Source: Burkholderiales bacterium (GTDB taxonomy: Bacteria; Pseudomonadota; Gammaproteobacteria; Burkholderiales; SG8-41). From it: a stretch of DNA of 36,815 nucleotides. The notes under the pieces are model-generated. The model searched no databases, was not told the DNA's origin, and saw only the letters and a program-made list of their open reading frames with translations. Location: the NCBI GenBank assembly GCA_019751125.1, contig JAIENU010000197.1, forward strand, positions 1-36,815, written 5' to 3'. The translations under genes were made by a program, and so were the position numbers. Shown in pieces: positions 23,323 to 30,643 of the stretch (the stretch's first letter is position 1; every line of letters starts with the position of its first letter).

Positions 23323-23694
23323 CGGGTCAGTCCGATTCCGAATTCAGCTGTTCAATAGGCGCCGTGACCGCGGTCACGCGCAGGTCTGCGTCTGCTTTTA
23401 ACCAACCTGCCCGCCGCAGTCAAACATCGGCATGAAACGGCATTTCCGGCCATTTGATGCAGTTTTTCGGGATGCAGACCCCTGAAAAAGCACGGCCGTG
23501 CAAAAAAAATCACGGAAAAACCCAAAAAACCCTACAAATGTAAATTGTAAGATATTGATTTATAAGTAATTTTTCTAAACTTATCATTTTGGTAGATTTG
23601 CTGTGGCGGCAAAGCCCCTTTCTAATCGCACTCAGGCGCGTGTAAACGCACTGAAAAGCACTGTTTCATCAATTACATACAGGGGTAATTCAAC
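23323..23694. promoter_or_regulatory. Divergent control region between aas-like gene and rpfF
   Basis: 372 bases, with a strongly AT-rich core at about 23500-23620. It contains a perfect 12-base palindrome GCACGGCCGTGC (23490-23501), a TACAA-N7-TTGTA inverted repeat (23533-23549), and at about 23541-23563 a segment that on the minus strand reads AAATCAATATCTTACAATTT, related to the dispersed repeat. These are candidate sites for the adjacent MerR-like regulator. The rpfF ribosome-binding site is AGGGG nine bases before its ATG. Confidence 0.5.
23533..23549. promoter_or_regulatory. TACAA-N7-TTGTA inverted repeat upstream of rpfF
   Basis: Perfect five-base arms with a seven-base spacer in the AT-rich core, about 145 bases upstream of rpfF. 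It overlaps the repeat-like segment at 23541-23563. As a symmetric site it is a candidate operator; no protein can be assigned from sequence alone. Confidence 0.35.
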
Positions 23695-24618
23695 ATGGAA
23701 ATGCAGATTCCAGCCGCCGTCATTGACGTCCACCACGCCGTAGTCAAACCCGATTTCGGCAGCAGCGAATACCGTTTTTCGCCGCAGTTGCAGGCGCACT
23801 TCGACCGCCAGACCCGCGCTTTATGGTCGCGCTGGACCGCGGCGCCACGGCCCTGCTTCAATGCCGGACTGCTTTCCGACATCCGCGCCTATTACAACTT
23901 TGTCGCAGAAAGCGAGGGCCAGCTGGATTGCGGCGATACAACGGAACCAATCGAATATGTGATTCTGGCCTCCGGCATGCCCGGAGTATTCCAGCTTGGC
24001 GGTGACCTCGACCTGTTCCGCCAGAAAATCGAACGCCGCGACCGCGAAGCGCTGTCCATCTACGGCCGCGCCTGCATCGATGTGCTCTACCGCAACTACC
24101 GCGGTCATGACCTGCCGCTGACCACGATCTCGCTGGTGCAGGGTGAATGCCTGGGCGGAGGTTTCGAGGCCGCGCTGTCGAGCGACCTGATCATCGCCGA
24201 GCGGCGCTCGCGCTTCGGCTTTCCGGAAATCCTGTTCAACCTGTTCCCCGGCATGGGCGCCTACTCCTTCCTCGATCGCAAGGTCGGCCAGCGCCGCGCC
24301 GAAGAGATCATTTCATCCGGCAAGATCTACACCGCCGAGGAAATGCAGGCCCTGGGCGTGATTGACGTCGTCGCCGAGGATGGAGAAGGCGAAACCGCGG
24401 TCAATGCCCTGATCAAGCAGCGTTCGCGCTCGCGTAACGGCATGGCAGCCCTGGCTGCGGTGCGCCGCCGAGTGCACCAGATCAGCTACGAGGAGCTGGA
24501 AGACGTGGTCGATGTCTGGGTGGACGCCGCGCTGCGCCTGACCCCGCGCGACCTGAAACTGATGCAGCGCCTGGTTTCACGCCAGAACGGCCTGCAGGAA
24601 CCTGCGGTCGTCCACTGA
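23695..24618 (+). CDS. rpfF: DSF synthase, RpfF family (crotonase fold)
   Basis: 307 aa from ATG at 23695. RpfF makes diffusible signal factors (cis-2-unsaturated fatty acids) from acyl-ACP, acting as dehydratase and thioesterase. The crotonase core is clear: VILASGMPGVFQLGGDLDLF (oxyanion strand and GGDLDLF), SLVQGECLGGGFEAALSSD, and FGFPEILFNLFPGMGAYSFL. E158 (GGFEAAL) and E178 (GFPEI) are 20 residues apart, the spacing of the two catalytic Glu of Xanthomonas RpfF (E141/E161). The N-terminal PRPCFNAGLLSDIRAYYNF is typical of RpfF and absent from ordinary enoyl-CoA hydratases. It is divergent from an Aas-like gene and followed by an HTH-PAS-GGDEF-EAL gene, recalling rpfF-rpfR of Burkholderia. 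Confidence 0.92.
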   Translation: MEMQIPAAVIDVHHAVVKPDFGSSEYRFSPQLQAHFDRQTRALWSRWTAAPRPCFNAGLLSDIRAYYNFVAESEGQLDCGDTTEPIEYVILASGMPGVFQLGGDLDLFRQKIERRDREALSIYGRACIDVLYRNYRGHDLPLTTISLVQGECLGGGFEAALSSDLIIAERRSRFGFPEILFNLFPGMGAYSFLDRKVGQRRAEEIISSGKIYTAEEMQALGVIDVVAEDGEGETAVNALIKQRSRSRNGMAALAAVRRRVHQISYEELEDVVDVWVDAALRLTPRDLKLMQRLVSRQNGLQEPAVVH

Positions 24619-24763
24619 AAAGCGCTGAAAAACGCCTTTTCCCCGGGAGCACCCGCTCTGCTATAAACTGGCAGGGAGGCTGTTCACGCACGGGGTACGC
24701 GCGCGGTTTGACCGGCGCACGTCCGCCCGAAAGGCATGATCCGCCTTGCATGAGACGCATTCG

Positions 24764-26737
24764 ATGAACGGTTTTTTCGCCACCGACAGCATGTCCGATT
24801 TCGAGCACTCCTACACCATCGAGCAGACCGCCCAGCTGCTCGGCATCTCGCCGCAGAAACTGCGGCGCTGGGATGAGCAGGGTGTGCTCACGGCACTGCG
24901 TACCGAAGGCGGGCACCGCCGTTACCCGAAGGAACTCGTCGACCGCCTGGTGCAGGCCAATGCCGGCGCGTTGAGCGACATGGCGTCGCTGGAGCTCGCC
25001 AGCGTCAAGCGTTCGCTCGATGAAAAGCGCCGCATCATCCAGTTGCTGATCGAAAGCGAGGGCCGTTACCGCGACCTCGTCGAGACCTCGCATGACCTGA
25101 TCTGGCAGACCGACGCCGAAGGCCGCTTCACCTATCTCAATGCCGCCGCCTACGACATTTTCGGCCTCGCCCCCTCCGACCTGATCGGCCGCTGCTTTTT
25201 CAGCTTTGAAGCCAATGGCTCGCACGTGCCGAACCGGCGCTTCCTGTCGACGCTGCGCCGCCACGGCGAAGTGCAGAACCACGTCACCCACCTCACCACC
25301 GCGCGCGGCGAAGACCGCTGGATCGGCATCAACGCCCGCGTCACCCGCGACGACAACGGCGGCATGCTCGGCATCCGCGGTACGGCACGCGACGTCACCC
25401 AGCAGCACCTGGCAATCCGCCGCGCCGAACATGTCGCGATGCACGATGCACTGACCGACCTGCCCAACCGCCACGCCCTGCAGCACCAGATCGAATCCGC
25501 GCTGCAGATCAGCCAGGTCGGCGGGCTGCTGCTGGTGGACATGGATCATTTCAAGCGCATCAATGCGGTGTTCGGCCACGGCGCCGCGGAACAGCTGGTG
25601 GTCGGACTCGCCGGCGTGCTGCGCAGCGTCGCCCGCAACCGCAACGGCGAGCTCTACCGCATCGGCGAGGACCAGTTCCTGCTGCACCTGCCGGAAGCAC
25701 TGCGCGATGACGCCCAAAATGCGGCTTCGGCGGTTCTTGATGCGGTCCAGAACTACCGACTCGAACTCGCGCACAACCGTGTGGTGTCGAATCTCACCGC
25801 TTCGATCGGCATTGCGATGTATCCCTTCCACGGCGCCGACTGGCTGAGCCTGCTCGCGGCGGTGGACAGCGCCACCCACCAGGCCAAGGATGACGGCCGC
25901 AACCGTGTCGCGATGTTCAACCCGGCCTCGGATGCGCTGCGCTCAACGCACCGCCGCACCCACTGGACGCGGCTGATCGCCGACGCGCTGGAACTCGACG
26001 AAATCTCGCTGTCGATGCAGCCTGCGGTGCAGATACGCAATGGCGCAGTGCTGCACCACGAAATCTTCCTGCGCATCCGCAACGAGCACGGGCGCTGGGC
26101 CGATTCCGCACAGTTCATGGCCACTGCGGAATCGCTGGGTTTTGCCCCCGCACTGGACCAGCGGGTGGTCAGCCGGGTGCTGACCCACATGCATGAACAC
26201 GGCAGCGGCTGGCGCCAGCCCTGCGCGGTCAACGTTTCCGCGGCCTCGATTGCCGATCCGAACTGGATACGCGAGCTGGCCGACATGATTCGCAGCTCGG
26301 AAGTCGCCGGCGAGCGGCTGGTGTTCGAGATCAGTGAACGCGCGGCGATGGAAAACATCGACGCCACGGCGGCCTTCATCAGCCAGGTGCGCAACCTCGG
26401 CGCACGCGCTGCGCTCGACGATTTCGGCACCGGCTTCAGCTCCTTTTACTACCTGCGCCATTTCGAGGTGGATTACCTGAAAATCAGCGGCGCCTTCACC
26501 CAGACCCTGGATGACGACCAGGAGAGCCGCGCCTTTGTGCGCGCGGTCAACGGGCTGGCGCGCGACCTCAAGCGTCAGGTCATTGCCAAGGGCGTCGAAT
26601 CCGCGCTGCAGCTTCAGCTGCTGCGTGAGGCCGGCGCGCTTTACGCTCAAGGCCGCTATTTCCAGCCGGTGACCGCGCTCGGTGCAGTCGAACCCCTGCA
26701 GGTCAGTACCGGCACGGATAACGGCACCGGCAACTGA
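24764..26737 (+). CDS. MerR-like HTH-PAS-GGDEF-EAL regulator with degenerate catalytic motifs
   Basis: 657 aa from ATG at 24764 (TTG at 24746 and ATG at 24791 are alternatives; no strong Shine-Dalgarno). Domains: MerR-like HTH 17-64 (TIEQTAQLLGISPQKLRRWD, then EGGHRRYPKELVDRL); short helix 70-98; PAS about 99-215 (GRYRDLVETSHDLIWQTDAE); GGDEF about 225-387; EAL about 400-640. The GGDEF motif reads G301-EDQF, so diguanylate cyclase activity is unlikely. In EAL, E433 remains but the motif is EIF. N490, E522, D552, D553, K573 and Q629 are kept, but the catalytic Glu of AEGVE is K609 (AKGVE), so phosphodiesterase activity is also doubtful. It lies 145 bases after rpfF. Burkholderia RpfR has PAS-GGDEF-EAL with active domains and no HTH. 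I infer a DSF- and/or c-di-GMP-responsive DNA-binding receptor. Confidence 0.9.
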   Translation: MNGFFATDSMSDFEHSYTIEQTAQLLGISPQKLRRWDEQGVLTALRTEGGHRRYPKELVDRLVQANAGALSDMASLELASVKRSLDEKRRIIQLLIESEGRYRDLVETSHDLIWQTDAEGRFTYLNAAAYDIFGLAPSDLIGRCFFSFEANGSHVPNRRFLSTLRRHGEVQNHVTHLTTARGEDRWIGINARVTRDDNGGMLGIRGTARDVTQQHLAIRRAEHVAMHDALTDLPNRHALQHQIESALQISQVGGLLLVDMDHFKRINAVFGHGAAEQLVVGLAGVLRSVARNRNGELYRIGEDQFLLHLPEALRDDAQNAASAVLDAVQNYRLELAHNRVVSNLTASIGIAMYPFHGADWLSLLAAVDSATHQAKDDGRNRVAMFNPASDALRSTHRRTHWTRLIADALELDEISLSMQPAVQIRNGAVLHHEIFLRIRNEHGRWADSAQFMATAESLGFAPALDQRVVSRVLTHMHEHGSGWRQPCAVNVSAASIADPNWIRELADMIRSSEVAGERLVFEISERAAMENIDATAAFISQVRNLGARAALDDFGTGFSSFYYLRHFEVDYLKISGAFTQTLDDDQESRAFVRAVNGLARDLKRQVIAKGVESALQLQLLREAGALYAQGRYFQPVTALGAVEPLQVSTGTDNGTGN

Positions 26738-26739
26738 TC

Positions 26740-26755
26740 CCGGCGCTGCCGCCGG
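26740..26755. terminator. Stem-loop between convergent genes (weak terminator candidate)
   Basis: CCGGCG and CGCCGG form a perfect six-base stem with a CTGC loop immediately after the regulator's stop and before the NUDIX stop. No T-run follows on either strand, so it may not act as an intrinsic terminator. Confidence 0.3.
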
Positions 26756-26761
26756 TATCGA

Positions 26762-27331
26762 TTACCAATCCCCGCGCCGCAGCTTCTCGGCCCAGAACAG
26801 GCCGGTTACAGTCTTCGGGTCTGTGATAAGTCCTTCACGCACCCAGTCCAGCGCCTCCGCCAGCGGCAGCGTCATCACTTCTAGAAACTCGCCTTCGTCC
26901 AGTGCGCTGCCGACTGCGTTCAATCCGGTGGCCATGAACAGCTCGATGCGCTCGTCGGCATAGGCAATGCAGGGATGCAGCGTCATCAGGTGCCGCCACT
27001 CCCGTGCTTTGTAACCACATTCTTCGCGCAGTTCGCGCTGCGCCGTGGCCAGCGCTTCCTCACCGGTGTCGATCTTGCCCGCGGGCAATTCGATGAAATG
27101 GCGGCGCAGCGGATAACGGAACTGCCGCTCCAGGATCACCGTATCCGGATCGGGACAGGCCAGGATCATTGCCGCGCCGGGATGCAGGATATATTCACGG
27201 GTGGCTTCGCCGCCATCCGGCAGACGCACCCGGTCACGGCGCACCCGCAGCAGCCGGCCCTCGAACACCGCCTCCGAATCCAGCTGCGTTTCGCTGAAAT
27301 CAGTATCAGCACCAGGCCGCGGCGTCTTCAC
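26762..27331 (-). CDS. NUDIX hydrolase, ADP-ribose pyrophosphatase type
   Basis: 189 aa from GTG at 27331, chosen because a longer frame runs back through the DUF2818 gene in another frame. The complete NUDIX box is present: GKIDTGEEALATAQRELREE followed by CGY, fitting Gx5Ex7REUxEExGU. A preceding RQFRYPLRRHFIELPAGK block and LMTLHPCIAYADERIELFMA are typical of ADP-ribose pyrophosphatases (NudF-like), which hydrolyse ADP-ribose to AMP and ribose-5-phosphate. It follows the DUF2818 gene with a seven-base gap and looks like the last gene of the nuo operon. Confidence 0.92.
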   Translation of the reverse strand: MKTPRPGADTDFSETQLDSEAVFEGRLLRVRRDRVRLPDGGEATREYILHPGAAMILACPDPDTVILERQFRYPLRRHFIELPAGKIDTGEEALATAQRELREECGYKAREWRHLMTLHPCIAYADERIELFMATGLNAVGSALDEGEFLEVMTLPLAEALDWVREGLITDPKTVTGLFWAEKLRRGDW

Positions 27332-27338
27332 CGGCCGC

Positions 27339-27641
27339 TCACAACCCGGGCTTGCGCCAGAGGTAACGGTATACGTAGCCGGGATAGGCAAAGACCAGGA
27401 ACAGGCTGACGGTGACCGCGTAGAACTCCCAGCGCTGGGCGTGCACCTGCCCTGCCCGGCTCTCCAGCAGCCATGCCACCACGCCGGTGACGGCATAAAG
27501 AATGATCAGCTCGAGCAGGCGCCAGCCGAGGTGTTTGCCGCCGGCAGGCGCGGCGCGCAGGAACAGGATGCGCTCGCTGAAAAACGGCAGGTTGGCGAGG
27601 GCCAGTGCGAGCAGCAGCAGTGCCGCGGTGCTCCAGTCCAT
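27339..27641 (-). CDS. DUF2818 membrane protein, nuo-operon tail
   Basis: 100 aa with three hydrophobic segments (ALLLLALALANLPFF, LLELIILYAVTGVVAWLLE, EFYAVTVSLFLVFAYPGYVY) and the conserved ending YPGYVYRYLWRKPG. I recognise this as DUF2818, a small inner-membrane protein regularly found directly after nuoN in betaproteobacteria. The role is unknown; complex I assembly or stability is a context-based guess. The gap to the nuoN stop is 20 bases. Confidence 0.9.
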   Translation of the reverse strand: MDWSTAALLLLALALANLPFFSERILFLRAAPAGGKHLGWRLLELIILYAVTGVVAWLLESRAGQVHAQRWEFYAVTVSLFLVFAYPGYVYRYLWRKPGL

Positions 27642-27661
27642 GGTGGTTCAGGGCGCCGGTA

Positions 27662-29110
27662 TCAGATCGAGGCGCGCACGGCCTCGATACACAGCACCAG
27701 CAGCGGCTGCGGCGCAATGCCGAGCAGCAGCACGGCAATCCCGTTGACCGAGAGCAGCGCGCGCACGTCGCCGGAGGCTGAAATCGGCGCGTTGTCGGCC
27801 GGCTCGTCGAAATACATCAGCTTGACGATGCGCAGGTAGTAGAAGGCGCCGATCAGCGAGAACAGCACCGCAACCACCGCCAGCCACCACATGCCGATCT
27901 CGACCACCGCCTGCAGCACCGAGAGCTTGGCGTAGAAGCCCACCGTCGGCGGGATGCCGGCCATCGAGAACATCAGCAGCAGCATCAGGAAGGCATACCA
28001 GGGATTACGCTGGTTGAGGCCCTTGTAGTCATCGAGGTCTTCCGCCTCGAAACCGTCGCGGGCGAGCAGCAGGATCATGCCGAAGGCGCCCAGCGTCATC
28101 AGCACATAGACCACCACGTAATACATGCCTGCGCCGTAGCCGTCGATGCTGCCGGACAACACGCCGAGCAGCAGGAAACCCATGTGCGAGATCGTCGAGT
28201 AGGCGAACATGCGCTTCAGGTTGGTCTGCATGATCGCGGTCAGGTTGCCGATGGCGAGCGACAGCACCGCCATCACCGCCAGCATGTTGCGCCATTCCTC
28301 GGTCAGCGCCTCGGCGCCGAGGGCCTGTGCCAGCAGGCGCATCACGATAGCGAAGGCGGCGAATTTCGGCGCCGAACCGATGAACAGCGTCACCGCGGTG
28401 GGGGCGCCGTGGTAGACATCGGGCACCCACATGTGGAAAGGCACCGCGCCGAGCTTGAAGCCGAGGCCGGCGACGATGAACACCAGCGCGAACACCAGCA
28501 CCACCTGGGCGCGCACGCCCTCGTTGGCAAGACGCGCCAGCTCGGTAATCTCCAGGGTGCCGGTGGCGCCGTAGAGCATCGACATGCCGTAGAGCAGCAT
28601 GCCGGAGGCCAGCGCGCCGAGCACGAAATACTTCATCGCCGCCTCGGTTGCGCGCACCGAGTCGCGCTGCAGCGCGACCATCGCATAGAGCGACAGCGAC
28701 AGCAGTTCGAGGCCCAGGTACAGCGTCAGCAGATGGTTGGCCGAAATCATCACCATCATGCCCAGGGTCGCGAACAGCGCCAGCGTGAAGAATTCGCCGG
28801 TAAAAAGGCCGCGCGCGGCGTTGTAGGCCCGGGCGTAGACCAGAACCGTGATCACCGCAACGCAGGTGGCGAGTTTCAGCGCATCGGCCATCAGGTCATC
28901 GACGAACATGCCGCTGAAGGTGTAGACCGGCTCGGCATTGCCGGTAAAAAAGGTCAGCAGCGCACAGCCAGCGAGAGTGAACTGGGTCAGCCCGTAGGTG
29001 ACGATGCGGTTGTCATCGCTGACAAACAGGTCGACCAGCAGGATCACGCAGGCCATCACCAGCAGGAACAGCTCCGGATAGGCGGGCCACAGCGGCATGA
29101 TGTATTCCAT
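27662..29110 (-). CDS. nuoN: NADH-quinone oxidoreductase subunit N
   Basis: 482 aa from ATG at 29110 (AGGG upstream; ATG at 29098 also possible). Multi-pass membrane antiporter-like subunit of complex I. Family markers: [38 protein letters not shown] with the conserved Lys and His of the proton channel, and [20 protein letters not shown]. About fourteen transmembrane helices are expected and the hydrophobic pattern agrees. It follows nuoM closely (seven bases between the nuoM stop and this start) as in all nuo operons. Confidence 0.96.
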   Translation of the reverse strand: MEYIMPLWPAYPELFLLVMACVILLVDLFVSDDNRIVTYGLTQFTLAGCALLTFFTGNAEPVYTFSGMFVDDLMADALKLATCVAVITVLVYARAYNAARGLFTGEFFTLALFATLGMMVMISANHLLTLYLGLELLSLSLYAMVALQRDSVRATEAAMKYFVLGALASGMLLYGMSMLYGATGTLEITELARLANEGVRAQVVLVFALVFIVAGLGFKLGAVPFHMWVPDVYHGAPTAVTLFIGSAPKFAAFAIVMRLLAQALGAEALTEEWRNMLAVMAVLSLAIGNLTAIMQTNLKRMFAYSTISHMGFLLLGVLSGSIDGYGAGMYYVVVYVLMTLGAFGMILLLARDGFEAEDLDDYKGLNQRNPWYAFLMLLLMFSMAGIPPTVGFYAKLSVLQAVVEIGMWWLAVVAVLFSLIGAFYYLRIVKLMYFDEPADNAPISASGDVRALLSVNGIAVLLLGIAPQPLLVLCIEAVRASI

Positions 29111-29117
29111 AGAATCC

Positions 29118-30611
29118 CTATTGCACCGGCAGTTTGCTGAACGACACGTGCGCCAGCAGGTCATTGACCGAAACGTGCAGCACTTCGACAAAAGGCTGCG
29201 GCCAGATACCCATCCACAGCGTCAGCACCGCGAGCACGGCGAGAATCAGGAATTCGCGGGCATTGATGTCCTGCAGCTGGGCAACGTGGTCGTTGGCGAC
29301 CGCGCCGAACACCACGCGCTTGTACATCCACAACGTGTAGGCGGCGCCGAAGATCAGCGTCACCGACGCGGCAAAGGCGTACCAGAAATTAACCTGCATC
29401 GCGCCCATGATCACCAGGAATTCGCCGACAAAGCCGCTGGTGCCGGGCAGGCCGGCATTGGCCATCGCAAACAGCATGAACAGCGCGGCAAACACCGGCA
29501 TGCGGTTGGCCACGCCGCCGTAATCGGCGATGTTGCGTGTGTGCATGCGGTCATACAGCACACCGACGCAGAGGAACAGCGCGCCGGAGATGAAGCCGTG
29601 GGAGATCATCTGGATGATCGCACCCTCCACCGCCTGCGCGTTGAACAGGAAGGTGCCGAGGGTGACAAAACCCATGTGCGAGATCGATGAATAGGCGATC
29701 AGCTTTTTCATGTCGGTCTGCACCAGGGCGACCAGGCCGATGTAAACCACCGCGATCAGCGACAGCGTAATCACCACCGGTGCGAGCAGCAGGCTGGCAT
29801 CCGGCACGATCGGCAGGGAGAGGCGCAGGAAGCCGTAGCCGCCCAGCTTCAGCATGATCGCGGCCAGCACCACCGAGCCGCCGGTGGGCGCCTCGACGTG
29901 TGCATCGGGCAGCCAGGTGTGCACCGGCCACATCGGCACCTTGACTGCAAACGCCATAAAAAATGCAATAAAAACAAGTACTTGCGCAGCCATGGGTAAC
30001 TGCGCCTGGTAAAAGTCGAACAGGCTGAAACTCGAGCCGGAAGCGAAGTAAAGATAGATCAGCGCGACCAGCGTCAGCAGCGATCCGAGCAGCGTGTAGA
30101 GGAAGAACTTCACCGCGGCATAGACGCGGTTGGGACCGCCCCAGACACCGACGATGATGAACATCGGGATCAGCGTCGCCTCGAAGAACACGTAGAACAG
30201 CAGGCCGTCGAGCGAGGCGAACACGCCGTTCATCAGTCCCGACAGGACCAGGAAAGCCGCCATGTACTGTGACACGCGGCTCTGGATCACTTCCCAGCCG
30301 GCGATGACCACGATCACCGTGGTCAGGCTGTTCAACAGGATCAGCAGCAGCGAGATGCCGTCGATGCCGAGGTGGTAATTGACATTGAAGGCGTCAATCC
30401 ACGGCCGCATCTCGACGAACTGGAAACCGCCGGCCTGTGCATTGAAGCCGGTGTAGAGCGGGATGGTCACCGCGAAGCTGATCAGCGCACCGATCAGCGC
30501 GATCAGGCGGGAAGCCGATGCATTGCGGTCGCCGCCGGTCAGCAGCACCGCGACACCGGCGATGATCGGCGCCCAGATGGCGAGGCTCAGTAGTGGAAGT
30601 CCCTGCATCAT
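29118..30611 (-). CDS. nuoM: NADH-quinone oxidoreductase subunit M
   Basis: 497 aa from ATG at 30611 (a second ATG follows directly at 30608). Proton-pumping antiporter-like subunit. Markers: [23 protein letters not shown] helix ([17 protein letters not shown]) with the key Glu, [20 protein letters not shown] with channel Lys, and [16 protein letters not shown]. The stretch encoding [11 protein letters not shown] (about 29950-29985) is unusually AT-rich and contains CAATAAAAACAA on the plus strand, resembling the dispersed repeat, though the amino acids are normal for the family. Lies 33 bases after nuoL. Confidence 0.97.
   Translation of the reverse strand: MMQGLPLLSLAIWAPIIAGVAVLLTGGDRNASASRLIALIGALISFAVTIPLYTGFNAQAGGFQFVEMRPWIDAFNVNYHLGIDGISLLLILLNSLTTVIVVIAGWEVIQSRVSQYMAAFLVLSGLMNGVFASLDGLLFYVFFEATLIPMFIIVGVWGGPNRVYAAVKFFLYTLLGSLLTLVALIYLYFASGSSFSLFDFYQAQLPMAAQVLVFIAFFMAFAVKVPMWPVHTWLPDAHVEAPTGGSVVLAAIMLKLGGYGFLRLSLPIVPDASLLLAPVVITLSLIAVVYIGLVALVQTDMKKLIAYSSISHMGFVTLGTFLFNAQAVEGAIIQMISHGFISGALFLCVGVLYDRMHTRNIADYGGVANRMPVFAALFMLFAMANAGLPGTSGFVGEFLVIMGAMQVNFWYAFAASVTLIFGAAYTLWMYKRVVFGAVANDHVAQLQDINAREFLILAVLAVLTLWMGIWPQPFVEVLHVSVNDLLAHVSFSKLPVQ
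29965..29984. repeat. Possible degenerate copy of the dispersed repeat inside nuoM
   Basis: GCAATAAAAACAAGTACTTG shares the 12-base run CAATAAAAACAA with the reference copy, then diverges. It encodes conserved NuoM residues, so chance similarity in an AT-rich patch is a real alternative. Confidence 0.25.
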
Positions 30612-30643
30612 CTCGTCAGTTTTTCTTGTTCAGGTTTACCGAA

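Noticed and set aside
23490..23510. GCACGGCCGTGC followed by A-run as a terminator
   Set aside because: The palindrome has no loop and the run is A on the plus strand; on the minus strand the T-run lies before, not after, the stem.
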